This document shows positions 1 to 5,799 of a stretch of DNA of 9,544 nt, piece after piece (the first letter of the stretch is position 1; every line of letters starts with the position of its first letter). The DNA comes from UBA3537 sp049889395 (GTDB lineage Bacteria > Bacteroidota > Bacteroidia > Flavobacteriales > Flavobacteriaceae): NCBI GenBank assembly GCA_049889395.1, contig JBMHDM010000018.1, positions 1 to 9,544 on the forward strand. The letters are read 5' to 3'. A program made the translations under genes and the position numbers. The notes beneath the pieces are model-generated. The model searched no databases. It worked only from the letters and a program-made list of their open reading frames with translations, and was not told where the DNA came from.

Positions 1-113
1 TTTTTAGTTTAGAGCGAGTTCTTGTAGTTGGAAATAGTTCAGATGCTTTAAAAGCTAAAGTAAAAGGTTATGGGGCTGAGCTTCGCGAAAACATTGGGGG
101 TTGGATTGATTAG
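1..113 (+). CDS. C-terminal end of an unidentified protein (5' truncated)
   Basis: An open frame runs in from the window edge (first full codon at base 3) and ends at TAG 111-113, giving about 36 residues. The visible tail contains a short hydrophobic strand (RVLVVGN), then a Lys/Ala-rich helix-like stretch, and ends GGWID. A beta strand of the form VLVVGN followed by a helix and a Gly-containing end resembles the last segment of M16 (insulinase-like) peptidase domains, but the fragment is too short to decide and I do not claim the family. The clear terminator about 100 bases downstream supports this as a real gene end. The sequence before base 1 is needed to name it. Confidence 0.6.
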   Translation, partial: FSLERVLVVGNSSDALKAKVKGYGAELRENIGGWID

Positions 114-181
114 TTTTTTTAAAATCCTTACGGAATTTTCTTAAATGAAATTATGTGATTAACTTATTATAATCCCTAAAA

Positions 182-204
182 AAGTTCGAACTTCCGTAAG
201 TTCG
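182..204 (+). repeat. Palindrome plus small hairpin upstream of terminator
   Basis: Bases 182-193 form a perfect 12-base palindrome (AAGTTCGAACTT). Its right part (CGAACTT, 187-193) can also pair with AAGTTCG at 198-204 across a CCGT loop, giving a 7-base-pair stem. It sits 12 bases before the terminator stem. It could be a protein-binding site or part of the 3' untranslated structure of the upstream gene. The function is unknown. Confidence 0.4.
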
Positions 205-216
205 GGTCACTAAATC

Positions 217-254
217 GGAGAATTGATTCACAGGAATTGGTTCTCCTTTTTTTT
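217..254 (+). terminator. Rho-independent terminator of the upstream gene
   Basis: Bases 217-229 pair with 234-246 to form a continuous 13-base-pair RNA stem. The outer six pairs are GGAGAA with TTCTCC, the next three are G-U pairs, and the loop is ACAG. Eight T residues (247-254) follow at once. The G-U pairs make the stem good only in the plus-strand transcript, so it should stop transcription from the gene that ends at 113 and separate it from galE. Confidence 0.85.
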
Positions 255-391
255 GTTTGAAATTTCCTGCAATAAAATCGAAATTGAGTCAAAAATAGCG
301 TTGACTTTTGGGGTTCGAACTCGGTCGTTTGACTAGTTGTAGCTCAATTAATTTAAAGCTAGTTTTATAAACTTTACGTTATTAAATTAAT

Positions 392-399
392 TACATTTG
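392..399 (+). promoter_or_regulatory. Bacteroidota-type -7 promoter box for galE
   Basis: TACATTTG is an exact match to the TAnnTTTG -7 box of Bacteroidota sigma factor promoters and ends 19 bases before the galE ATG. No exact TTG -33 box lies at the usual distance upstream, so the call rests on the -7 box and its placement. If real, the leader would be only about 15 bases. Confidence 0.5.
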
Positions 400-418
400 A
401 TCCAAATATGTCTTGAAT

Positions 419-1450
419 ATGAAGAAAAAAATTATTGTTACTGGTGGATGTGGTTATATTGGCTCCCATACGGCTATCGAGCTCATAAGACATCACTTTG
501 AAGTCATTATTTTTGATAATCTGTCTAATTCATCAATAAAGACTCTAGATCGTATTCAAACCATTACAGGTATTCGTCCAGCTTTTGAACAAGTTGATCT
601 CAAAGATATAATTCAAACTGATGCGGTGTTTTTAAAACACCAAGATGCTTTTGGCGTGATTCATTTTGCCGCCTTAAAAGCGGTTGGTGAGTCGGTTGAA
701 AACCCTTTAGATTACTATCAAAACAACTTATATTCACTGTTAAATACACTTAAGGCACAACAAGACAATGGGATTCGAAACTTAATTTTTTCCTCATCAG
801 CCACAGTATATGGCAATCCAGAATTATTACCGATCACGGAGCATAATCAGACTCAACGTCCGTTTTCGCCTTATGGTAATACCAAAAAAATCGCAGAGGA
901 AATTTTAGATGATTTTACCAAAGCTAATGCTAATTTTTCTACTATTTCTTTGCGTTATTTTAATCCCATAGGCGCTCACGAATCGGGAGAAATAGGAGAG
1001 TTACCCAATGGTATTCCCAATAATTTAATGCCTTATATTACACAAACAGCTTCCGGAGTACGCGAAAAACTCATGGTCTTTGGAAAGGATTACGATACGA
1101 GAGATGGTACACCAATCCGAGATTATATTCATGTGGTAGATCTGGCACAGGCTCATGTCAAAGCTCTTCAAAGGTTAATTGATAAACATCAAGAAACGGC
1201 ACTGGAAATTTATAATCTGGGGACAGGAAATGGATTTACTGTTATGGAAGTTATCCAATCTTTTGAACGCGTATCGGGCTTAAAATTAAATTATGAAATT
1301 ATTGGTCGTCGCGAGGGCGATGTTCCAGAATTGTATGCTGCCACAGACCTTGCCGAACAAAAGCTAGGTTGGAAAGCCAAAAGGGGGTTAGATGAGATGA
1401 TTGCCTCTGCCTGGCATTGGGAACAGAAATATCGACAGCAAAATACCTAA
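419..1450 (+). CDS. galE: UDP-glucose (UDP-hexose) 4-epimerase
   Basis: This extended short-chain dehydrogenase/reductase interconverts UDP-glucose and UDP-galactose in the cytoplasm using tightly bound NAD+, supplying sugars for glycan synthesis. The 343 residues match the usual GalE length (about 340). The NAD-binding motif GGCGYIG is at residues 9-15. The catalytic set is Ser127 in SSSATVYG plus Tyr152 and Lys156 in SPYGNTKK. The substrate loop NLMPYI and the RREGD motif near residue 297 are typical of GalE. A TTG at 413 is in frame, but ATG 419 fits the family start, which begins directly with the first beta strand. The residue aligned with the E. coli Tyr299 gatekeeper is Leu305, so UDP-N-acetylhexosamines may also be substrates (inference). 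The stop codon overlaps that of the convergent 49-codon gene. Confidence 0.95.
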   Translation: MKKKIIVTGGCGYIGSHTAIELIRHHFEVIIFDNLSNSSIKTLDRIQTITGIRPAFEQVDLKDIIQTDAVFLKHQDAFGVIHFAALKAVGESVENPLDYYQNNLYSLLNTLKAQQDNGIRNLIFSSSATVYGNPELLPITEHNQTQRPFSPYGNTKKIAEEILDDFTKANANFSTISLRYFNPIGAHESGEIGELPNGIPNNLMPYITQTASGVREKLMVFGKDYDTRDGTPIRDYIHVVDLAQAHVKALQRLIDKHQETALEIYNLGTGNGFTVMEVIQSFERVSGLKLNYEIIGRREGDVPELYAATDLAEQKLGWKAKRGLDEMIASAWHWEQKYRQQNT

Positions 1451-1596
1451 TCCAGAGCTCTTTTAGTAACAAATAAGCGCCATGCGAAAAGTACCATTTG
1501 AAATTTATTGGCTTTTGCAAGATCAATACGTTGCTTAGTTAAACTGGGAAGTAGAAGTTTGTTTAACACAGCCAATATTTTAAAAATTAACTTCAT
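1447..1596 (-). CDS. 49-residue basic conserved small protein
   Basis: A complete minus-strand frame starts at ATG (1596-1594) and stops at TAG (1449-1447). It begins MKLIFKILAVLNKLLLPSLT and continues through the segments DLAKANKFQ, LFAWRLFVTK and ALD. It holds about ten Lys/Arg against two Asp, and its N-terminal half is hydrophobic and amphipathic, suggesting membrane or RNA contact. From memory, near-identical short proteins of about 48-50 residues recur in Flavobacteriaceae and are sometimes labelled SsrA-binding protein. That label looks wrong, since SmpB is about three times longer and is not recognisable here. An exact TAnnTTTG box lies 4 bases before the ATG. The gene converges on galE with a 4-base stop overlap. 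I know of no established function. Confidence 0.75.
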   Translation of the reverse strand: MKLIFKILAVLNKLLLPSLTKQRIDLAKANKFQMVLFAWRLFVTKRALD

Positions 1597-1600
1597 AATT

Positions 1601-1608
1601 CAAAAATA
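1601..1608 (-). promoter_or_regulatory. -7-like box directly before the 49-codon gene
   Basis: Read on the minus strand, the sequence is TATTTTTG, an exact TAnnTTTG match, and only AATT separates it from the ATG. A TTA triplet lies 20 bases upstream where TTG would be expected. If it is a working promoter, the transcript would start at or next to the start codon (leaderless). The region is AT-rich, so a chance match is possible. Confidence 0.35.
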
Positions 1609-1670
1609 GAATTTCTTTGTGATATATCTAACTATTTTCAAATCTTAAAGTATCTTAGTTGAAAATTTAG

Positions 1671-2615
1671 ATGATGGACGTGTTCCTAATGATTTTAGGG
1701 TTTATATTACTTGTGATAGGAGGCGAATACTTGGTTCGTGCTTCAGTTGGATTGTCGTTTAAATTAAATTTATCAAAAATGGTCATTGGCCTTACGGTGG
1801 TGTCTTTTGCAACATCAGTTCCGGAGCTATTGGTAAGTCTCAATGCTGCATTTCAAGGGTCACCCTCCATTGCAATTAATAATGTTATTGGCTCAAATAT
1901 TGCCAACATTGGACTCGTCTTGGGAATAACTGCAATTTGTACAACTATTGAAGTCGATAAGCTATTTTACGCATTCAATTGGCCTGCGTTAGTACTCTTT
2001 TCTATTTTATTATATTATTTTATGTGGAATGATGAGCAGCTAACCGGTCTAGAAGGTTTGATTTTAATCGCTACGTTATTTATATTTATAGTGTTGTTGA
2101 TTCGAAAATCTAGGTTCATTTCAAAAGAAGAGAACACCTCAATAACAGAATTTTCACAAGTGTCTTATATCAGAATACTAATTTGGCTCATGATCGGTGG
2201 CTTTGCTTTGTATTTTGGTGCAGAATGGTTGGTCGATGGTGCTATCATTGTGGCTCAAACATTGGGTGTTAGTGAAGCGGTTATTTCGGTTTCTTTGGTA
2301 GCTGTAGGAACAAGTATTCCAGAACTAGCAGCTTCAATTATCGCAGTTATAAAGCAAGAAAAAGCCATTTCTCTTGGTAATCTCATAGGGTCAAATATTT
2401 TTAATATTAGTTCCGTATTGGGAATTACAGCTGTCGCCAAAAGTATTCCTATTCTTGATGTTCAAATACTTTCCAGGGACGCGCTATGGATGCTGGTTTT
2501 TGCTTTTGCAATTTTACCGCTAGTATTAATTTCTAAACGCCACAAACTTCAATTCAAAGAGGGGTTTTTATTGGTGTTACTTTATGCGATATTTATGATT
2601 ATTGTATTTAGATAA
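1671..2615 (+). CDS. Calcium/sodium antiporter, YrbG-like (Na_Ca_ex family)
   Basis: This inner-membrane cation/Ca2+ exchanger exports Ca2+ in exchange for Na+ (possibly K+ or H+). The 314 residues match the bacterial YrbG-like family. The two inverted alpha repeats are clear. The first, around residues 39-85, has GLTVVSFATSVPE with Glu52 and GSNIAN at 74-79. The second, around 208-251, has SLVAVGTSIPE with Glu218 and GSNIFN at 240-245. These Glu and Asn residues form the ion site in characterised exchangers. About ten hydrophobic helices are seen, split by a short polar loop near residues 144-165. ATG 1671 is followed at once by a second in-frame ATG at 1674, and either could be the start. 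No convincing promoter box was found in the 74 bases upstream. It converges on the lipoprotein gene with 9 bases between stops. Confidence 0.92.
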   Translation: MMDVFLMILGFILLVIGGEYLVRASVGLSFKLNLSKMVIGLTVVSFATSVPELLVSLNAAFQGSPSIAINNVIGSNIANIGLVLGITAICTTIEVDKLFYAFNWPALVLFSILLYYFMWNDEQLTGLEGLILIATLFIFIVLLIRKSRFISKEENTSITEFSQVSYIRILIWLMIGGFALYFGAEWLVDGAIIVAQTLGVSEAVISVSLVAVGTSIPELAASIIAVIKQEKAISLGNLIGSNIFNISSVLGITAVAKSIPILDVQILSRDALWMLVFAFAILPLVLISKRHKLQFKEGFLLVLLYAIFMIIVFR

Positions 2616-2624
2616 TGGTCTTTA

Positions 2625-3494
2625 TCAGTTAACAAAGTAACTATTCAATTCCTCGACGTTTTCAACCATCAAACTAGTGGGAAATTCAATAGGAATATTG
2701 GCGAGCTGCAGAAGTGAAGTCAACTGTGAGGATAAGCTAAATCCTAGAGTAGATTGAGCCCTTACAAGGCCAATATTCTCGGCGTAGTAATATGTAGTTT
2801 CAAGGATGTTTTGAGGTTCTAAAAAATCTACATTTTGTGTAAACAGCCCTAGATCGATTGTGCCGTTTACGCCTACAGATATTGTCAACATTCCCTCAAA
2901 CACATTGTTATATGTTGTATTGTTGAGTGTTTTTGAATCGTGGAAATTAACCTTCCTTGTTGTTACTTCATAACTCACCTCAATAGGTATTTCATTGCCC
3001 TCTAGATCTAATGTTTCAGATGCATTTCCTGCATCAGTAAACATGATGTCATCATCGTTAGATTCAAGATCATAAAGCACTAAACCAGAAAGTCCCAAAT
3101 CATTGTCTATCCCTAAATCAGAAAAAGTATCTGGTAGCTGTAGGTTTCCGTCAAAGGTTAGTGTAGTAGCCGAAATATTGTGTGTTCCATTAGTCAAAAT
3201 TCCGTTCATGCTTCCATTGGCAAGATTTCCATCGTTCGCACCGAGTGTAAACATATTTCCACTGGTTTGCAGAATATAGATAGAATCTTGAGCTGTAAAT
3301 TCCATATCAGCTGAATTTTCACTGCTACTTTGTACATCATAAATCCAATAGCTTCCCGAGCCGATGGTTAAAAAGTTATCAGTTATGGTACCACCTGGAT
3401 TATTATTTGATGGTCCAGAATTTGATTCATAAGCCTCGTCATTACATCCAAACAACAATGAAATTAAGGCAGAAATGACCAATAATCGTTTCAT
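2625..3494 (-). CDS. Secreted lipoprotein of unknown function, probably surface-exposed
   Basis: The 289-residue product begins with a lipoprotein signal peptide (MKRLLVISALISLLFGC) with lipidation expected at Cys17. The residues after it, NDEAYE, are acidic and resemble the lipoprotein export signal that sends Bacteroidota lipoproteins to the outer face of the outer membrane (inference). A Ser/Asn/Gly/Pro linker (about 24-38) is followed by a beta-rich, Asp/Asn-rich body. The phrase GSYWIYDVQ near residue 48 and ETTYYYAENIGLVRAQ in the C-terminal third resemble motifs in other flavobacterial lipoproteins of unknown function. No catalytic motif is visible. The acidic composition may hint at cation binding. 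It is transcribed alone, from a promoter described separately, and converges on the antiporter gene. Confidence 0.85.
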   Translation of the reverse strand: MKRLLVISALISLLFGCNDEAYESNSGPSNNNPGGTITDNFLTIGSGSYWIYDVQSSSENSADMEFTAQDSIYILQTSGNMFTLGANDGNLANGSMNGILTNGTHNISATTLTFDGNLQLPDTFSDLGIDNDLGLSGLVLYDLESNDDDIMFTDAGNASETLDLEGNEIPIEVSYEVTTRKVNFHDSKTLNNTTYNNVFEGMLTISVGVNGTIDLGLFTQNVDFLEPQNILETTYYYAENIGLVRAQSTLGFSLSSQLTSLLQLANIPIEFPTSLMVENVEELNSYFVN

Positions 3495-3510
3495 CTTATT
3501 ACTTTTTTGT

Positions 3511-3538
3511 TAAATGTACGATAATTATTTTGGAACAA
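3511..3538 (-). promoter_or_regulatory. Complete Bacteroidota-type promoter for the lipoprotein gene
   Basis: On the minus strand, TTG (3538-3536) is followed by 17 bases and then TACATTTA (3518-3511). This matches the -33/-7 pattern (TTG, 17-23 bases, TAnnTTTG) at all but the last base. The box ends 16 bases before the ATG at 3494, giving a leader of about 12 bases. It is the best-formed promoter in the window and indicates that the lipoprotein gene need not rely on hemD transcription. Confidence 0.6.
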
Positions 3539-3589
3539 AAAAGGGCGGTAGCTTACAGAATCAGTTTGGGCTATTATAACAAAAGAATG

Positions 3590-4333
3590 CTATTTATTCA
3601 TTTTTTTGATGTACTGCTCCAAAGCCATTGTCATTGACGGTGTTTCTTTTGTTGGTGCTGAAATATCTACTCTCAGTCCTTTGTTTTCAACCGCTTTTAT
3701 GGTAGAGTTTCCAAAAACTGCAATTCTGGTGTTATTTTGTTTGAAATCTGGAAAGTTATGAAACAACGATTCAATACCTGAAGGACTAAAGAAAACTAAT
3801 ACGTCATAATAAACATCAGCCAAATCCGATAGGTCGCTAATTACTGTTTTATAAAACGTAGCTTGTTTCCAATTGATGCCTAATTCATCTAGGGCTTTTG
3901 GAACAGATGGCTTTAGTTTATCCGATGAAGGCAACAGAAAGTTTTCGTTTTTATGCTTATTAATAACGGATATGAGCTCTGAAAAAGTACGTTTGCCTAC
4001 GTAAATTTTACGCTTTCTGTAAACCACATATTTTTGCAAATAATATGCTACCGCTTCTGATTGACAAAAATATTTCATGCTATCCGGCACTTTAAAACGC
4101 ATCGACTCAGCTACTCTAAAGAAATGATCTACCGCGTTTCGACTGGTCAGAATGATGGCTGTATATTTTGAAAAATCGACTTTTTGAAGTCTAATTTCTT
4201 TGGTACTAACATTTTCAACATGTATAAATGGTCGAAAATCAATTTTAACTTTTTGCTTTTGTTGTAAATCAAAATAGGGCGAATTTTCTACTTTTGGTTC
4301 AGGTTGAGAAACTAAAATTGTTTTTACTTTCAT
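3590..4333 (-). CDS. hemD: Uroporphyrinogen-III synthase
   Basis: HemD closes and rearranges the linear tetrapyrrole hydroxymethylbilane into uroporphyrinogen III, the last shared step before heme and siroheme, in the cytoplasm. The 247 residues fit the family, which is poorly conserved and has no strict catalytic motif. The usual landmarks are present: the start KTILVSQPEP, the strand and helix IILTSRNAVDHFF, the segment DVLVFFSPSGIESLF near residue 180, and the C-terminal block APTKETPSMTMALEQYI, which matches the phosphate-binding end of the family. The start ATG lies 9 bases after the stop of the DUF4271 gene, so the two are probably co-transcribed. The other heme genes are not in the window, which is common in this phylum. 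No clear terminator follows. Confidence 0.88.
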   Translation of the reverse strand: MKVKTILVSQPEPKVENSPYFDLQQKQKVKIDFRPFIHVENVSTKEIRLQKVDFSKYTAIILTSRNAVDHFFRVAESMRFKVPDSMKYFCQSEAVAYYLQKYVVYRKRKIYVGKRTFSELISVINKHKNENFLLPSSDKLKPSVPKALDELGINWKQATFYKTVISDLSDLADVYYDVLVFFSPSGIESLFHNFPDFKQNNTRIAVFGNSTIKAVENKGLRVDISAPTKETPSMTMALEQYIKKMNK

Positions 4334-4342
4334 GTCTTGAGT

Positions 4343-4999
4343 CTAAAAGAATCTTGATAGATCGAAATAATTATGTATCACTGCGTAGGGTGCAATTTCC
4401 AGTGTGCAAATATACAAAATAAAATAGAAGATGTTAGCTCTTATGATATTTAGATTAGACCGCATAGTTTTTATCATACCCAAGACAACAATTAAAGGTA
4501 TTAAAATTAACGTGATGTGTATGAGATTTATAGTTGAACTCGCTCCAAACACAGTGATAGCATTTAATGGAATTAATAAGATTCCGATAAAATTCAAACT
4601 ACTAATTTGTTGAAACGATAGTATATTGAACAAGTTATATGTATCGAAAGCATAGCCAATTAAAATTTCAATACCAGTTTTTATCAAAAACCACAACAAA
4701 ATAATTCCGGTCAAAACAACAAATGACGTAAAATTTATTTCACCAGCATCAAAATACAGTTGAAAAATAATCCAAAAGAAAGCCCCCAAATTGATACAAA
4801 AATTGATAAACAACAGCGTGTCAAAAGGATCCAAAAACTTATGCTCTCTGATGTAAATTCTAAGGTAGTTTGAATTTCCCAAAAAGCCCAAAAAATCGAC
4901 CAAACGACCATTATTTATGGATTTAACAATCATTAGAATGAACAAACTTATTAAGCTGCAATACACATAACCATCGTTGGACAAAATTTCTCGAAGCAT
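4343..4999 (-). CDS. DUF4271 family integral membrane protein
   Basis: The 218-residue product is strongly hydrophobic, with about six predicted membrane helices (near residues 11-26, 60-80, 89-115, 133-152, 157-177 and 187-208). The order of segments, the REHKFLDPF stretch before the second helix and the C-terminal YICTLEIAPYAV motif fit DUF4271, a Bacteroidota family of unknown function. A TTG at 5005 is in frame, but ATG 4999 is the more natural start. It is the first gene of a probable two-gene transcript with hemD and is divergent from the glycosyltransferase gene. A membrane role linked to heme or to the envelope would be only a guess from position. Confidence 0.82.
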   Translation of the reverse strand: MLREILSNDGYVYCSLISLFILMIVKSINNGRLVDFLGFLGNSNYLRIYIREHKFLDPFDTLLFINFCINLGAFFWIIFQLYFDAGEINFTSFVVLTGIILLWFLIKTGIEILIGYAFDTYNLFNILSFQQISSLNFIGILLIPLNAITVFGASSTINLIHITLILIPLIVVLGMIKTMRSNLNIIRANIFYFILYICTLEIAPYAVIHNYFDLSRFF

Positions 5000-5002
5000 A
5001 CA

Positions 5003-5056
5003 CAAAGCTATGAAGAATATTTTTATATTCGAATCCGATTAATTAGCTTATTTTTA
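5003..5056. promoter_or_regulatory. Divergent promoter region between DUF4271 and the glycosyltransferase
   Basis: Minus strand: TAGCTTTG (5010-5003) is an exact TAnnTTTG box ending 3 bases before ATG 4999. Plus strand: TATTTTTA (5049-5056) is a near match ending 17 bases before GTG 5074. Between them lies the palindrome ATTCGAAT (5027-5034). Its TTC half-sites fall 20 bases (minus) and 18 bases (plus) before the two boxes, where a TTG -33 element would be expected. The arrangement is suggestive, but the boxes are short and AT-rich. Confidence 0.45.
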
Positions 5057-5073
5057 CCGAATACATCTGCGTT

Positions 5074-5799
5074 GTGAAGAACACACTAGTCATCATTCCG
5101 ACATATAATGAGATTGACAATATCGAACTCATTGTCAAAGAAATTTTTCGACTATACCCAGACATTCATGTTTTGGTTGTTGACGACAATTCCCCAGATG
5201 GAACAGCCCATCGTGTAACAACAATGAGCCAATGTTTTCCCAAACAATTATTTTTATTATCCAGGCTCAAAAAAAATGGCCTTGGAAAAGCCTATTTAGA
5301 GGGATTTGGATGGGGTTTAGAAAGACATTACGACTATTTTTTTGAAATGGATGCCGATTTTTCTCATCCTCCAGAAAGTATCATAACGCTATATGATGCC
5401 TGTGTAAATGATCAAGTTGATTTAGCAGTCGGATCAAGATATATACAAGGAATTAATGTAGTTAATTGGCCTTTGTCTAGGGTAGTTTTGTCTTATTTAG
5501 CATCGTGGTATGTACGCTTGATAACTCGGATGCCAATCAAAGACCCCACAGCAGGATTTGTTTGTTATCATCGCCATGTTTTGGAATCGATTGATTTGGA
5601 AGCCATTCAATTTGTTGGATATGCCTTTCAAATAGAGATGAAATACAAAGCTTTTAATAAAAAATTTAAAATCAAAGAAATACCCATTATCTTTACCGAT
5701 CGAATAAGAGGTGAATCGAAACTCACTAAAAGTATTATTTCAGAAGCTGTATTTGGTGTTATCCAAATGCGCTTTCAACAATTATTTGGTTATTTATAA
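5074..5799 (+). CDS. Polyprenol-phosphate mannose synthase-type glycosyltransferase (GT2)
   Basis: This GT-A glycosyltransferase of family 2 probably moves mannose (or a related hexose) from a GDP-sugar to undecaprenyl or another polyprenyl phosphate at the inner face of the cytoplasmic membrane. The 241 residues match soluble Dpm1-like enzymes without a membrane anchor. Motifs in order are IIPTYNE (7-13), VVDDNSPDG (35-43), the metal-binding DADFSHP (93-99), AVGSRYIQG (118-126), DPTAGF (157-162) and TDRIRGESKL near 208-217. The start is GTG 5074, because an in-frame TAG at 5044-5046 blocks any upstream ATG and the family begins with this first strand. The stop TAA is followed with no gap by the dihydroorotase ATG. 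The lipid-linked mannose could serve glycolipid or protein O-glycan assembly (inference). Confidence 0.9.
   Translation: MKNTLVIIPTYNEIDNIELIVKEIFRLYPDIHVLVVDDNSPDGTAHRVTTMSQCFPKQLFLLSRLKKNGLGKAYLEGFGWGLERHYDYFFEMDADFSHPPESIITLYDACVNDQVDLAVGSRYIQGINVVNWPLSRVVLSYLASWYVRLITRMPIKDPTAGFVCYHRHVLESIDLEAIQFVGYAFQIEMKYKAFNKKFKIKEIPIIFTDRIRGESKLTKSIISEAVFGVIQMRFQQLFGYL

Larger units (their letters stand above)
114..418. other. 305-base noncoding region before galE
   Basis: No reading frame with coding character is visible on either strand. The stretch holds a small hairpin around 182-204, an intrinsic terminator at 217-254, a second weak inverted repeat (AGTCAA 287-292 with TTGACT 301-306), a second copy of the palindrome GTTCGAAC at 313-320, and a promoter-like box at 392-399. 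The GTTCGAAC words resemble tRNA T-loops, but no tRNA cloverleaf can be built around them. Confidence 0.6.

Noticed and set aside
300..360. Possible tRNA (GTTCGAAC and TGTAGCTCAATTA resemble T-loop and D-arm words)
   Set aside because: The words are in the wrong order, no acceptor or anticodon stems can be drawn on either strand, and there is no CCA-like end.
1299..1526. A 75-codon minus-strand frame across the end of galE
   Set aside because: It lies mostly antisense to conserved galE codons, its peptide has no recognisable features, and it shares the region with the better supported 49-codon gene in another frame.
2255..2440. A 61-codon minus-strand frame inside the antiporter gene
   Set aside because: It is wholly antisense to the conserved second alpha repeat, whose codon constraint explains the open frame.
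2611..2626. Possible bidirectional terminator between the antiporter and lipoprotein genes (GATAA / TTATC)
   Set aside because: The stem is only five mostly A-T pairs, with no T-tract on either strand.
3539..3605. Possible minus-strand terminator after hemD (T-run at the lipoprotein promoter)
   Set aside because: A run of T follows CCGCCC on the minus strand, but only 4-base stems can be drawn before it, and the T-run overlaps the lipoprotein promoter.
4431..4613. A 60-codon plus-strand frame inside the DUF4271 gene
   Set aside because: It is antisense to hydrophobic membrane-helix codons, which often leave open frames on the other strand.
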